A stretch of DNA of 64,000 nucleotides. Source: Austropuccinia psidii. Lineage: Eukaryota; Basidiomycota; Pucciniomycetes; Pucciniales; Sphaerophragmiaceae. Below are positions 1 to 12,060 of the stretch, piece by piece. The notes under the pieces are model-generated. The model was not told the DNA's origin. It was given only the letters and a program-made list of their open reading frames with translations, and made no database searches. Position 1 is the stretch's first letter. Each line of letters begins with the position of its first letter. The DNA lies in NCBI GenBank assembly GCA_023105745.1, contig JALGQZ010000004.1:32919816-32983815 (forward strand). Direction: 5' to 3'. A program made the position numbers and the translations under genes.

Positions 1-2940
1 ATCAATTTTTTTGAAAATGTATTTTATATGATTGTGTCTATATCACATCCATTCGAATTGATTTTCCTGGATTTTATAAGATTTCCTGGTGTTTTTGAAC
101 AGAATAAATTGTTTTTACAAGAAAAAAAACTCCATAGAAAAATTATCATTTTCAAAAATTATGTTTCTATATAAAGCTAAATACACAAAAGCATAAATTC
201 AGATTAAGTAAAATCCAAGTTCAACTGTACCTCATCTTTCTCCCAGTGTCAGGTCAGGGTCCCGTCAGACTGAAACTATGATAAGGTTTTATCTGAAGTT
301 TTTCTTTTTCCAACATTTAATTTAAGATATTGAAAGACTCCACCAACGATTATGCTTCCATTTCCTATTCTTCAAGATATGTTATTATACAATGTTTTGA
401 TTTCCCACCATTTTTAATAAGATTAGATAATTTATGGATCTTTCAATCCATCTTGGAATGCATAAATCAGATAACAAAGTCTTGATAACAATATTTCTGA
501 ATAAATATCTTTGGATAAAATACAATTCCAAGGAATGTGATAAAACAAAGTACTTCTTACTTCTCAGGATATAACCACTTTATTCAAAGTCAAATTCAAT
601 CATTTTTGCAACAGAAACTGAATAAGTGTTATACAAGTATATTCTCTTTATCTATCTACAATTATCAACAAGATCTCATTTATTATTTTTAACAATATGT
701 GTCTGAAATATTTTGGGTTTTTAATCTTTTTCTTCTTTTAAAATGAAAATGTTATTTGGTTTTGTAAGCTCAAAATAATATTATTACTTCATTTATTGCC
801 AGTTTTATTTGGAATTCAAGATACACTTTTAAAGCTTTCCCTGGAAGCAAATTTCAATTCATACTAATTTTTGAGAAAGATATACAGAGCAATGATCAGA
901 TTTTATTATTAGAACAACTTTATGGAGATTTAGAAAAAAAATTCACTGATCAAGATAAACTTCAATGGCTAATTTTTTTTAATAATTCAATGAAGAACTT
1001 TTGAGTTTTTAGTAAATTTTTAAATGAATGATTTTTTAATCAGAGAAAAAAGCCTATGATTTCGTGTTCAATATGGCTTTTATGGAAAAAAAACCCATTC
1101 TTTACTAAATTATTACAATAGAGTGTTTTTAATTTTCTGCTTCAAAAGAATGCTGAATGTATCATTCATAAATTTTCTACAGAAACTATCATATTAGTTT
1201 CAAAGAGTATATGCATATGATATCAGGCCGAAGCCTTGTGGAAGGGAAAATTATATTAAACATTCTTAATCGAATATTATCTACTTCTTTTCAATGAAGT
1301 ATTTCAAGGCCATGTAAATTTTTAGAGTCAAATTCAAAACAGGAATTTGTTTTAGATATGATTTTATTTGAATATAGATTTGAATTTTGATATATAATAA
1401 TTATACTTGGCATTTTTTGACAAAATGATATTTTGAGGGAAAAAATGAGAAGAATTCAAGTTTAATCACAAATTGTCAAGCTCTGATAAGATTTTATAAT
1501 TAGAAGGGGACTAAAACAAAAAAATACAAAAATAACTAATTTGTGCATTTCAAAACAGGAAAAATATTGAAATGATATAGTTTGTACCATTTCACTTTTA
1601 TTTATGGATTTTTTTTGCATTTTTTCAGAAACTGCTTTTTTCATTGTGGTACAAGGAAGGGAATAATTTGTTCAAATTGGTGAAAATCATTTGGAAGATT
1701 CTTATTCATGAGATAATAAATTGTTATCAATGGGGATCATAATTTCAAAAAATTGTCCAAAAGGATTTCTTCCAAGTTCCCCTGTTTTTTCAGAAAGAAA
1801 TATTTTGACAAATTATTTCAACCAATTATAAACTATTCAGGTTTTTTCAGAAATTTTCAATAATTTTTTACTACACATGTTTCAATATTTTGTGACTTTG
1901 ATAGCAATGACTATTCCTGAGTATAATTTAAAAGTATCAACTCAGGAGAAATGATAGAAGAAAAAATAGCTTAGTTCATGCACAGGTATTCCTTTCTTGC
2001 ACATTTCTTTTTTCTAACTAACTAAAACTACCAAGGAAAATAAAACACTAGTATTATTTAATTGAATGAATTGTTTTTCAAAATTAATTTAGTAAACAAA
2101 AGGCCCAAGATCCAGATGAGAAATATAGGAAATATTTTTGTAACTCACACTTTTCATAGAAGGAATTTAAAATTCCAATTTCAATACCCATCAAAATTCT
2201 ATTTTTCTCAAAAAAAACAATTTGAATTTTTAGAGGATTTCAAGTAATAAGAAAAATATTCAGAAAATTTGGAAATATAATCAGATTAATGAGAGAAAAT
2301 ATTATTATGATCTGGTATGTAATAATTAATGGTTTTGGGATTATTTCTACAAAGAATAGAAAGAAAATAAAATAAATACAAGAATATTCTCTCAAAAAAT
2401 AAGCTATGAAGAGGTTACTTTATCATTTTTTTTCAAAACACTTTTAGTAGTTATTTATTTCATATTTCAAATCTCGCTTTAGTTTTGTGGAAAACATGAA
2501 ATCACATTTTGTTTAAATATTTGAATACTTGTTTTGACCAACTTGGATTAAATTGAATGTTTAAATTACATTGAATTTCTTCCCAGCTGAGGATATGAAA
2601 ATGATAGTTGAATTTGGTATATCTGAGATAAATTGCAAATGTCTAAGAAGATGCAATACTACAGTTTTCTTATTAGTAACATAAAGAACCTTTTTTATGT
2701 TGAAACTTACAGTAAATTCCAATTTAGTTAATTAAAATTCTAAATGACCAAAGCTTTGAGGTGTATTTCATGAGGAACCATGTTAAAGTTGAAGGAAAGC
2801 TTCCATGAAGGTTTAATCTGAGTTGAATCCGGGTTCAACCTAAACTACCTGCTGGAAGCTCCTGATTTTTTTCACAGTGAGATATGACACAGTGCATAGT
2901 ATTCTGAACATGAAACTAATACACATGGCCTTATTGTTAC
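1..2940. other. AT-rich stretch without a recognisable gene
   Basis: Read in all frames, this stretch gives only short open runs of low-complexity, Phe/Lys/Ile/Asn-rich residues with no recognisable motif. It lies immediately 5' of the LINE remnant, so it could hold a mutated LINE 5' region (ORF1), but I see no zinc knuckle or other sign of one. A short palindrome (GTTGAA, 6-nt spacer, TTCAAC) occurs near 2821-2840; it is too small to interpret. Confidence 0.5.
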
Positions 2941-2947
2941 AGAAACC

Positions 2948-3470
2948 ATGGGTCAGCCTACAAAGCTTTTTCCCGCCCACATATCAAAATTGAAACTTTT
3001 CTTACACAAGACAACCCCAGAAAATAAAAACAAAAGCCCTTTCTCATTAATCTACATTAACAAGTTCATCCTGTCTCACCAAATCCTCAATCTACAAACC
3101 AATAGTAACATACTGAAATTGAAAACCCTTAAAATCATATCCAAAGACATTTACAAACCAGCATTAGTTTCTCTGTACGGACAAACAGAACTGAAACATT
3201 GGCTCTCATGGTCATCAACAAGGCAAGTTACAACCATTCTAGCCATTTACCTGAACCTACACCATTTTTAATAGAGCCCAGAAATGTAAAGACACTCGCA
3301 AGCAAAAGGAAAGAATCTAATAAAAATGTTTGCAAGCAAGGGCTTGCACCTAATCTCACCAAGACAAATCTCCATGGGATGACTAACCACCATTGACCTA
3401 ACATTGGAAAACTATGTAACCAAGTGCTTCAAGCCTGGCACTGAGACTCTCCTCTGACCACCAGACAATA
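2948..3470 (+). pseudogene. LINE (non-LTR retrotransposon) AP-endonuclease remnant
   Basis: Decayed apurinic-type endonuclease domain that nicks target DNA for target-primed reverse transcription in LINEs. The first part reads open from 2948 to 3271 and contains a run resembling the RSxIYIxK strand and a YLNLHH run resembling the family DFNLHHPLW motif. After a frame change the text continues with GLHLISPRQ and TTIDLTLENYV, which match the family GLxLxTPxxxPT...STIDLxxAN segment. The catalytic Ser-Asp-His (SDH, here SSDHQTI) is still legible at 3453-3461, in another frame. At least two frameshifts and several stops make it non-functional. It is in the same orientation as, and about 700 bp upstream of, the reverse transcriptase remnant, the normal LINE order. 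No ORF1 was recognised upstream. Confidence 0.6.
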
Positions 3471-4646
3471 AATAAAATCCTAAATAACCAAGATAAAGCT
3501 AGAAGAAAAAGAAATTAACACATCTCAATGCATATCATCAAGCTAGGTCACAAGTACATATGAACTTAGGATCAAGCCTAAAAGCCTCAACCTCACAATT
3601 GGATTCAATTTAAATTCATGTGACTCGGATCACTAATTAAGTAAAAAAATTACAGAGACCAACGCAGGTGGGTAACCACTAAAAAATTAAGAGCAAAGGT
3701 GTGGTCGGACAAAAAAACCCTAGGTCAAATTTCTAAGGAGAGAAACAAAGTGGGAAGAATTATTATTAAAACCCAATATGACAAATAAATGATACCATAC
3801 CTTCATTATAAACAAATCTTTAATAGGAAAATCTTGGAATACAAAAGTTTTCATTAAATGTGACTCTCGGCAGAAAGACAAAAAGCAAAGACAGGCCAAG
3901 TGTATAAGTCCACCAATGAACTGACCGATGAAATTTGCTCCCTTTGAAAAAAGAATGGCACCCTAAACATGAATATAGTTGGTAAGGCAGAGCTCCTTTT
4001 TTCAGGAGGATCAATTTTTGACACTGATTTCAATCTAAGTGCTAGAACCAAATCTTTAATCCACTTGAGCTACACACTATTCCCAGAAATCAGTCACAAG
4101 GAAGTACAGGAATAAGCTCAAACACTGCCAAATGCGAAGGCAGTAAGAAAAGACTGCATAACAAATGAGTTTTTTAAAATACAATCAGAGAAACTAAATC
4201 CTCAACTAACCAAACTTTAAAACAACTGCTTGCAGAAGGATTATTTCCCAGCCAAATGGAATTAGACCTCACAGCCATCATCAGAAAAGCATCTCAGAAT
4301 GATCACACCAATCCCAGTTTGTACAGGGCCATTTTTCCTTTAAACACCATGAAAAATACATTTTAGAATGTTATCAACAATCTTGTGGTCTACTTGGCCA
4401 AGAAGAGTGAAATGATACACCCAGGAAACATAGGGGGAAGGTCTTGATATAGGCTCAGCAATTATTTAGTAAGCCTCACCTTGTGGATACAAGGATTAAT
4501 AGTAGCAGGGATGTTAATAGAAATTGAATCATCTTATATCTCAGTCATATGGGAAATACTAATACATACTCTGATATGTAAGAGATGTGGACCATATCTT
4601 AGAAAAATTAGTTACTCTTTTCTCTCCAACAGGATCACAAAACTGA
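3471..4646 (+). pseudogene. LINE remnant: linker and N-terminal reverse transcriptase
   Basis: From 3471 to about 4190 I see only mutated linker, as expected between endonuclease and RT. From about 4190 one frame reads, with a few stops, as non-LTR RT: LLAEGLFPSQ (family position FPxxW), then TAIIRKA, then YRAIFPLNTM, matching the YRPISLLNTxGK signature of RT segment 1, then IHPGNIGGRS and LVSLTLWI. The segment ends at SFLSNRITKL, where a solo LTR interrupts it. The text resumes in the same frame at 6605 (RLDQSIFKTF...NGFPKGSPL). This resembles Tad-like fungal LINEs. Recognition rests on motif order, not a search. Confidence 0.7.
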
Positions 4647-6604
4647 TTTGACCCTTTATGATATGACCACATATCCAAACAGGTCACAAGAAAAACTTTA
4701 TAATAATTGTACTCATAATAATTATCTTAAAACTAGTGAAAATACCATGAATAGGTAAAAACTCTGAATTAACTCAGAATATAATGAGTAAAAGCTTTAA
4801 ATAAATTACACCATTAGATTCCTCATGGTAAAATACACATATCATTTTTATGGCATATCTGAAAAGTCAATAATTACTGAAGAATAAGTAATAATACCCT
4901 AGAAAAGACATAAAATCTTATTTAACTCAGAGTCGAATGAAAACACATGTGGAATAAATTGCACCATTGGATTCCCATAAAGAACTAAACATAAAACAAT
5001 TTTATGAAAACTCTCTAAGGTGAATACTTAAGGAATTAAGCTGAATATATGCACTTTTTTGGTAAATGCATATATTCATGGTTTTTAGCTAATATCTCTT
5101 GAAATATACATGATAGAGAGTTAAGCCAGAGGTAAAGTCACCACAGAATTACTGTAAAAACACAAATGTTAACTTTATTTGACAAGCTATAAACAAGGTT
5201 ATAACTTATGAGGGTTTATCGAACAAAATCACTAGAGCTGTTGACCACTTTGTTGTGAAAGTGGTACAAACTTAAAAAAAGTAGATATTCAAACTCTTCT
5301 ACTTCATACGTGAATAATTATGTAGTTTTTATCATAATCTTCAAGGTATAACCCCTTGAAATCAAGGTTTGAAGTTTAAAATATTGCATTTCAACAGAAA
5401 AGATGAGATACAAGAAAAATCATCAAAAATAGAGTTTTGATTATGTAATGAAATGCTATTCATAGTTTAATGAGGAAATGAAAAGCTATCATAATTCACT
5501 ATCATAATAGCTTTAGCATGTACAACTTAAAATTTATTAATGATGAAACTTTAAGCTTAAAATTGATCATTTATGGTCACTCACTGTAATTGTATTTTAA
5601 GTTTAACAGCTATATAAATGATAAAACTTCTGAATACTATTATATTATGATTAATACTAATACAATAAACAAAGAATAGGCTTCTTCAAAGCCCATTGTG
5701 TCATCAAACTTAAAGCTATAGTGATAACTCTAAATAAGGGCATAATAATGAGATATGATGGTTTGATCATGACATAATCATCACTAAACCTTAAAGTAAT
5801 GATCATTTCCAGTGGATACCATCATTACACGTCTACCAGGAGCCTACTAGACTCTAGAAGGGAGGTATTTACTATAAATAGAGCTCTTTTTACTTTATTT
5901 TCCCTTCAGATGCATCAAAACAATAAAACAATTAAATCAAAAGGTAAAATCTTTATTCTTTATATATAAATCTTTTATATTATCAAAGACCAAAGGAAAT
6001 CCTTGTTATAATCATCTATTTGACGTGATTACTTCAATTGTTCACTTGTTTTGTTATATTTCTCTTAAAAACCTCATTTCCACGTAAAATCTAGAAAATT
6101 TGTAATTTCTTTTATTTTTATTTGTAAATACAATTTAAATAAGTTGTATTTACATTATTTGGTGTTAAATCTTCCAAAATTATTATATTAAGTGTTGAAA
6201 GTAGCTTATTTTCTCTTATTATAGTAGTTTCTCTCTATTATTACTATTAATAATTACTCAATTAATATAAATATTATTTATATTGATATATAGCTTTAAT
6301 ATTAGAAATATTATAGTTATTAATTGTTTTTTATTAATAAAAAACAGTTTTTACACCTTTATTATTTGTTGGTAAAAATAATAAAGTGCTTTCAAATATA
6401 TTGATTATTAAAATTAATATATTTGTTTTTTATATTATTATATTTATTTAATAATATAAGTATTTTTAGGCCATAATTATAATAATTCTTTATTAGTACA
6501 ATCATCTTTATCTTATTTATTTTATTCATAAGGACATTCAGAGTAGAATAAGTAAAATATTAGTAATTTTTACTTATTGTTTCATAGTACAACCTTACAA
6601 CTGA
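4642..6604 (+). mobile_element. Solo LTR 'E' (D-type Gypsy LTR) with 5-bp target duplication ACTGA
   Basis: The LTR itself is 4647-6599 (1,953 bp), flanked by identical ACTGA at 4642-4646 and 6600-6604. The 3' end ...CATAGTACAACCTTACA matches the other D-type LTRs (20573, 39735). The 5' end has decayed from TGTGAGCC to TTTGACCC, but the next ~40 bp (ending in a CATATCCAAAC-type run and a CACAA) still align with the D1/D2 start. It contains no coding sequence. Removing it and one ACTGA restores an open RT frame across the junction of the LINE fragments. It is a solo LTR left after LTR-LTR recombination, in plus orientation judged by its ends and TATA box. Confidence 0.85.
5873..5880 (+). promoter_or_regulatory. 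TATA box of solo LTR E
   Basis: TATAAATA about 1.2 kb into the LTR, where the U3/R boundary is expected, followed by a pyrimidine-rich stretch. It supports plus orientation. No transcript evidence is available here. Confidence 0.4.
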
Positions 6605-6740
6605 GATTAGATCAATCAATTTTTAAAACCTTCCCCATTCACAATGGCTTTCCAAAAGGATCCCCATTATTGGCAACAACCTACCTCAAATACAAATCCA
6701 AGTTACTAATTCCAAATGCACCCTCCCTAGACAACAGCAG
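6605..6740 (+). pseudogene. LINE reverse transcriptase fragment (palm, GFPKGSPL)
   Basis: Middle RT segment of the same LINE, between solo LTR E and LTR D1. It reads FPIHNGFPKGSPLLA then NAPSLDNS, matching the family motif NGLPQGSPLSxxLYxxYN. It is in frame with the text ending at 4646 once the ACTGA solo LTR is removed. It breaks off at 6740 inside an AGCAG that acts as target site of D1; the catalytic YIDD half continues at 20574. GLPQGSP has drifted to GFPKGSP. It is a pseudogene fragment of about 45 codons. Confidence 0.75.
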
Positions 6741-8488
6741 TGTGAGCCTTGAGGTATGTTTTACATACCCAAATAGGCCACAATTAACATTAAAATAAAC
6801 TCTGTACTAGAAATAACCCATAAGTCATGCTTATATCCAAAATTCATCATTTTTGATTGAAGAAAATATGAGTAAATTCTTTGTGAATAAGTAAATGCAT
6901 GGATTTGAGGCCAGATTTAGATTTTACACAAAAATTAACCTAGGATAGCTACATAGAGTGAATAAGCTTAAAATAACTCTAGGAGTTGGTAATATGGAAA
7001 ATACTTCAATACCAATTCATCAATACAACATAAAAGAATTGTGAAAATTCTTGTTTTTCTCAACTTCAAGGCAATATAATGGGAATGTAAGACAGCAAAT
7101 ATTACATATGCACTAAGATTACTGTTCTGCATGTTTGTGGCACTTAAAATTACAGTATTCTTACATACAGTTTTGTTACACCCATAGTGGATTATTATTA
7201 TTTCTGATGTGAAAATAGCCAAGGGGGACAAAAGACATTAATGAGAGCCAGGTTACCCTAATTCTGTGGCCTCTTAGGTGGGGATATCTCTAAAGCTTGG
7301 ATCCATGGGTGATCATGGCCCAATTAGTATACTGAAACCTTTTGGGAACCTAGTTATCAAGTCAAACTCTCATTAAATAATAAGAGAATTGCAAATAAGC
7401 TGCTATTTTGACATGAAAAGGAGGTAAACAGCATCTTAGACTCCTTTAGCCATGTCAATTATGAATTATTTCCCATGGATAAAAATTAAAAGAGTAATAA
7501 AAACCCTGTTTGGACTAGTATCCATTGATTTACGTCATAGCAACCTGCTGTACTGTGCTATTTGCACTTCTACAAAGAAATGAGGTAAAAACTTCAAAAA
7601 TTCATTAAGCATACAATTTTTGCTCAATATTTCTTAATATTGCAGGACAAATTTATAAAGGTATTGCTTATAAATAAATCAAAAATAATTATTGTTTCTT
7701 AATTAAAATTTAAAGTTTTACTTACAGTCCATTTTGGATAATTCCACATGAAACACTGAATCTTGAAAAATTCAAAGAAAATACAACCTGCAATCAAATT
7801 TCTAATGAAACTGATAAATTTGAGAAAGGAATGTTTGTTTTGAAATAAAAGAAGATTTACAGTTTTTACTCCTTTTATTATTAACCATAAATGGGTTGGT
7901 AGTCACATAAAAGCCTCAATTAAGTAATTATGATAATCTTATGTGAAAACAGATGATGCAATCAATGATACACAAGAAATAGCTTATTTCTCACTTACTG
8001 GTTTTTCAGTTTCCTCCTTGGCACACCTCTGTGAGCTATTGTGGACTTAAAATAGGCCTCCTCTTGCTTTTTTTTCCAAATCATCTTATTATCTAATTAT
8101 GCCTTTATTACCAACAAGTAGGTATGAGTTAAAATGTTTTCCTAAGTGTTTTGAGATTTCAGAATTAATCAGAAATACTTGAAAACCTAGAAATAAAGTA
8201 TAATTTCTTGTAATATTGTTATAAATCAATTATGATCCCTTGAATCCACAATTTATCTGTCAAATCTCTCTACCAAGTGTTTTCAAGGTTTTATTGGAGA
8301 ATTAGTGATTGGTTTAAGTAATTCTTAAAGTTTTTCTCTATTATTATTTTTCTTAAAAACTTATGCTTAGAATTACTCTTGTAAAAGATAATTATATATT
8401 AAAATAATCATTCTCTTTTAATGAAGACGTTTTATTATTATATACTTCTTGTAATTGATTCATGTAGACAAGTACTTCTTACTGTTAT
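6741..8488 (+). mobile_element. D-type LTR 'D1', 5' part (split by D2)
   Basis: It begins TGTGAGCCTTGAGG at 6741 and runs to 8488, where D2 was inserted. It resumes at 20425/20430 and ends ...ATCTTACA at 20573. Removing D2 leaves about 1.89 kb, the usual length of this LTR type. The flanks are AGCAG (6736-6740) and AGTGG (20574-20578), a 3-of-5 match whose two differences are transitions, compatible with an old target duplication. Either version keeps the LINE RT frame open. No coding potential was seen inside. It is a solo LTR in plus orientation. Confidence 0.8.
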
Positions 8489-8668
8489 TGTGAGCCTTGA
8501 GGTATATTTTACATACTAAAATAGGCCACAATTATCTTTAAAAATACTTTCTGAACTATGCATAGCCCATAACTCATGCATATATTCAAAATTCATTATT
8601 TTTGATTTCAGAAAAGATGAATAACTTCCTATTGGCTAAGTAATCCATGGATGTAAGGCCAGATTTGG
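8489..8668 (+). mobile_element. D-type LTR 'D2', 5' part (split by Gypsy A)
   Basis: It starts TGTGAGCCTTGAGG, near-identical to the D1 start, directly after GTTAT (8484-8488). That GTTAT recurs at 20425-20429, right after the D2 end. Gypsy element A interrupts it at 8668. The remainder is 18700-20424, giving about 1.9 kb without A. It is a solo LTR inserted into a member of its own family in the same orientation. Confidence 0.85.
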
Positions 8669-10468
8669 TGTAAGGTGTGGATATGAAACTTTGATTGAAA
8701 ATCAAGTACTTTTCCTGTCCTTGGGATTTTTATAAGGTGAAAATTTGATTAAAAATAGTATGAAATAGTACTTTTAAGAGAAAACACACCAAATTTATTG
8801 TTTTTAGCTTTATAAGTATAAAACACTAATACTATAAAGATTTATTGTTTTACCAACAATAAACATTTATCCAAAAATACTCTACAAGAGATATTGAAGG
8901 CTACAAAGAAAACTTCTTCAAGAGCAATTTCAATTGGAATTAATTGAGAAAAGAACTGCAAGAAATTAATCAAAGAACAGAGTCTTTGAAAAGATTATTA
9001 AAGAGAAAACATGCCCAAACGTGATCACAGTGAATTTCAAAACAAAGTGACAAAGTTTACAGTGATGAAAGAGGCTTTAATTCACTTATGGGGTGGTTCA
9101 GGGGTAAAAATGATTATAAAGGTTACAAACAAAGATTATAATTATTTTTCAGGTGGTGAAAAGTTTTAAAATTATTAAAAAAAGCAGCTTGGAATCTTTT
9201 ATCAATTTGTTTAACAGTGTTCAAACTAATTATAAAAGGAAAAAGATGCTAACAGAACAGAAAAGTGGGGCAAAGAAGACATTCTTTTATAGCCATCAAT
9301 TTTCTTACTCCAAAAGGAAATTTTACTCTTGTAAGTCGTGTAAAACACTCTGACAACAGAAAAGCCAATTATGGCATCATTGAACCCTGGTTTAGACCAA
9401 AAAAGGCAGGTTTTAGCCATTTTTGCTATTTTTAGGCATTTTAGACCCTCAGATCAGCCATTACTATATTAAAGCCTGCTCTAGAGCCTTCAAAACACGT
9501 CATAATGTGTGTAAGAGACGTAGAAACCAGTTAAAATTGTTTTTACTGAGATGTTTTTAACTTAAGGGTAGCTTTACCCTCTTGGCAACAGTTAAAGCTG
9601 CCCTGGTTGGTATCAAAACATCATAATCAATTGAGTTGCAGACCCTGTGACTCAATTGCAGGCTAAAAGTGATGAACGTTTGTGGGGACTTTGACATCTC
9701 ACGCCTTTCAGCAAGGATTTTGGGGGTCTGGCTCCCCCTTAGAGCTAGAGTTCCTTTCCCCCCAAATTAATCTTTCCAATTTATTTTTCCTTTAATTCCT
9801 CATCATGTATTATACTTGTAAGTTACATATGTAATCAAATTGATTTTTAAAATTTACTTACTGTAATAATTGACACCTCATATTTAAATTAAAATTCACT
9901 TATGTAATACCCTTGCACATTTTGACATTTCAATTGAAAATACTTCAATTCCTCATCACTTCTAAACTACACACAACACCTCAATTTTAACACAAAAATT
10001 GATGGTTAACATCACATTTGATTTCAATTAAATTAAGGTTTTGAGTATTTTCAACTTTTGTACACAAAATACTAAAACTTAATTTGGGCTTATTTAGAGT
10101 TGAGTTACAGAAATTTTACCCAGAGGTGATCCCACCTAATTTTCATGAGGAGTCCAATGGTAAAACAATTTTCATAAGTTTATTTGTAGGAAAAAAAGTT
10201 ATGATAATTTTTATTTAACTGTTTTTGAAACTTATTTTAATTTTGCTATTTTTGTTGAAAATTCATTTTTGCTTAATTTTTTCAAGTAAAAATGTGTTTT
10301 CACAAATTTAAAATTCAAAGTAAATTTATTTTTAAATTATAATAAGTTCTTTATATTTATATTTTATTTTCATTTTTATAATATAAATAAATTTATTTTA
10401 TTTTTATTTATATCTTACTTTATTATTTGTGGTCTTTTGGGTATATGAAAATACCTCTAAGGCTCACA
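8669..10468 (-). repeat. Element A 3' LTR
   Basis: 1,800-bp LTR, TG...CA. It is homologous to 16874-18694 with many mismatches, especially in the last 250 bp. Orientation (minus) follows from the TATAAAAG box and the position of the polypurine tract. Confidence 0.88.
9284..9291 (-). promoter_or_regulatory. TATA box in element A 3' LTR
   Basis: TATAAAAG on the minus strand, within GGCTATAAAAGAATG. It is conserved at the same place in every LTR of this family in the window (17489, 41844, 50580, 57432). The conservation suggests the core promoter at the U3/R boundary. Confidence 0.6.
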
Positions 10469-10480
10469 TTCCCTCCCTCT
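10469..10480 (-). promoter_or_regulatory. Polypurine tract of element A
   Basis: AGAGGGAGGGAA on the minus strand, directly next to the 3' LTR. This is the expected plus-strand DNA priming site and it matches the tract of element C. Confidence 0.7.
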
Positions 10481-10489
10481 AAGAAAAGA

Positions 10490-12060
10490 ATATTACTTTG
10501 TAATATTCTTATTTCTAGTGTGTCTGAACCTTCTGAGAAGTTTGGTAGCTTCAAGTATGTCTTTTCTGCTAATTATTCATCTTCACAGGTTGGGTAACTG
10601 TACCTAACAAGGTATTACCTTACTTTATTGGTCCTCAATGTTCTTTCTTTGAGAACTTTGGTAATTTTCTTAATACAAGAAGATTAAATAGGAGGTATAG
10701 CTTGAAGAACTTTATTCCTCAAAGGAAATATTTCAGCATCACTAGATTTTGATTGCTTTATCAAGCTCACTGTAAATGTAGGATTCTTATTGCTAATTTC
10801 CTCAGATAATTCTACTTCAAAAGCATTTTCTCAATGGAGGGCCTTAATAACAAAAAGTCCTGCAAAGGAGTCTTTGAGTTTTTTAAATCCTTTGATGTTA
10901 TTGAGGTTAGTGGTAGATACAAGTACTAAATCTCCCACTTTGAAGTCTGGGGTTGCTTGTGACTTTTCCCACTTGTCTTTGGCATATGCAAATGAGTCCT
11001 CCATGAACCTTACTGCATGTTTCCTAGTTTTCTCTTACATTCCTTTAAAGCTAAAAGCTGTGGGATGTATCTCAACCAAATCTTTCCACAGGGAATCCTG
11101 AGGTAATTTGGGATTCTGTTCTTGTTCTAGAATAGCAGGAGTTTGATTGGTACTGGCATTAATGGATGTCTTATATTCCAATTCTAGTTCTGGTAAAAGA
11201 GTACACTAATAATGGGTGAATCCATCACAATCCTTAAATTCCAGGCCATATGCAAAAACTCTTTTTACAATGTCCTCCAAGGTTTGGGTCATTCTTTCAG
11301 CCAGACCATCAGTTGTGGGTGGTAGGCTGTAGAGAAGGATACCTTTGTCCCAAATAGTTGGTGAATATTTGTCCATAGTGCTGAGGTGAATTTGGGATCT
11401 CTGTCACTAATGATGTTTGTGAATATGCCAGTCCATGATACTACTCTATTCCATATCAGAAGAGCTGTATCCATGGCTGTATCATCTTTGTGACATGGTA
11501 GAAAGATTGGAGTTTTACCAAATCTGTCAACAATCACTAGGCAAGCATTATAGCTTATATCACCCCCTTGTGGTAAGCCAGTTACCCAATCCATATGGAC
11601 AATTTCCCAAGGTCTTCTGGGCTCTTGGATGTTGATCATATTTCCAAGTCTTTTGCCAGTGGAGTTATTTGCATTTTGACATCTGTCCCAGGTTTTGCAA
11701 TACTCTGCAACATCATTCTGCCACATTGGCCACCATATACAGGTATTTATCTTTTCTCTTGTCCTTTCTTCAGACAGATGTCCTGATAAGGGGCTGGCAT
11801 GGCATTCTTTTGGCACAATATTGATTAAGGACCTATCCACAACTGTCATGACACATTTATGCTTAGTTCTGTGGTAAATTCTACCATCCAGTAAGTGGAA
11901 TCTTCCTTCATCATATGATATTTTCCATATTTCATCTAAGGCATTTATCAAATAGTTGTCTTTACAGTCTTTAGTAAGTAATTGGCATAAAATTCTACAA
12001 TTCCTATCTTGAGTACACCTATTTCTCACTTCTTCAAAGAAAGTGGTTTTCAGATCTGTA
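10490..12060 (-). pseudogene. Element A integrase and C-terminal remnant
   Basis: Retroviral-type integrase, which inserts element cDNA into the host genome. The run 12029-11289 keeps a zinc-finger-like start (ECH...GHLSEERT...CKTWDRCQ; the second C of the family CKTC pair is now W), the first Asp in MDWVTGLP and the second Asp in ISDRDPKF. The frame breaks in the TAYHPQ...AE segment, just before the third catalytic residue (Glu). From about 11280 to 10490 the text still reads in pieces like the C-terminal domain of elements C and C' (DLVLVSTT-type strand and chromodomain-like tail), with many stops and small indels. Non-functional. Confidence 0.8.

Noticed and set aside
1462..1644. Short open frame on the minus strand (60 codons)
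   Set aside because: Phe-rich, low complexity, no motif; expected by chance in AT-rich DNA.
2062..2247. Short open frame on the plus strand (61 codons)
   Set aside because: Composition is AT-driven and no family is recognised.
2761..2850. Possible pol III B box GGTTCAACC near 2834
   Set aside because: No convincing A box at the right distance and no tRNA fold.
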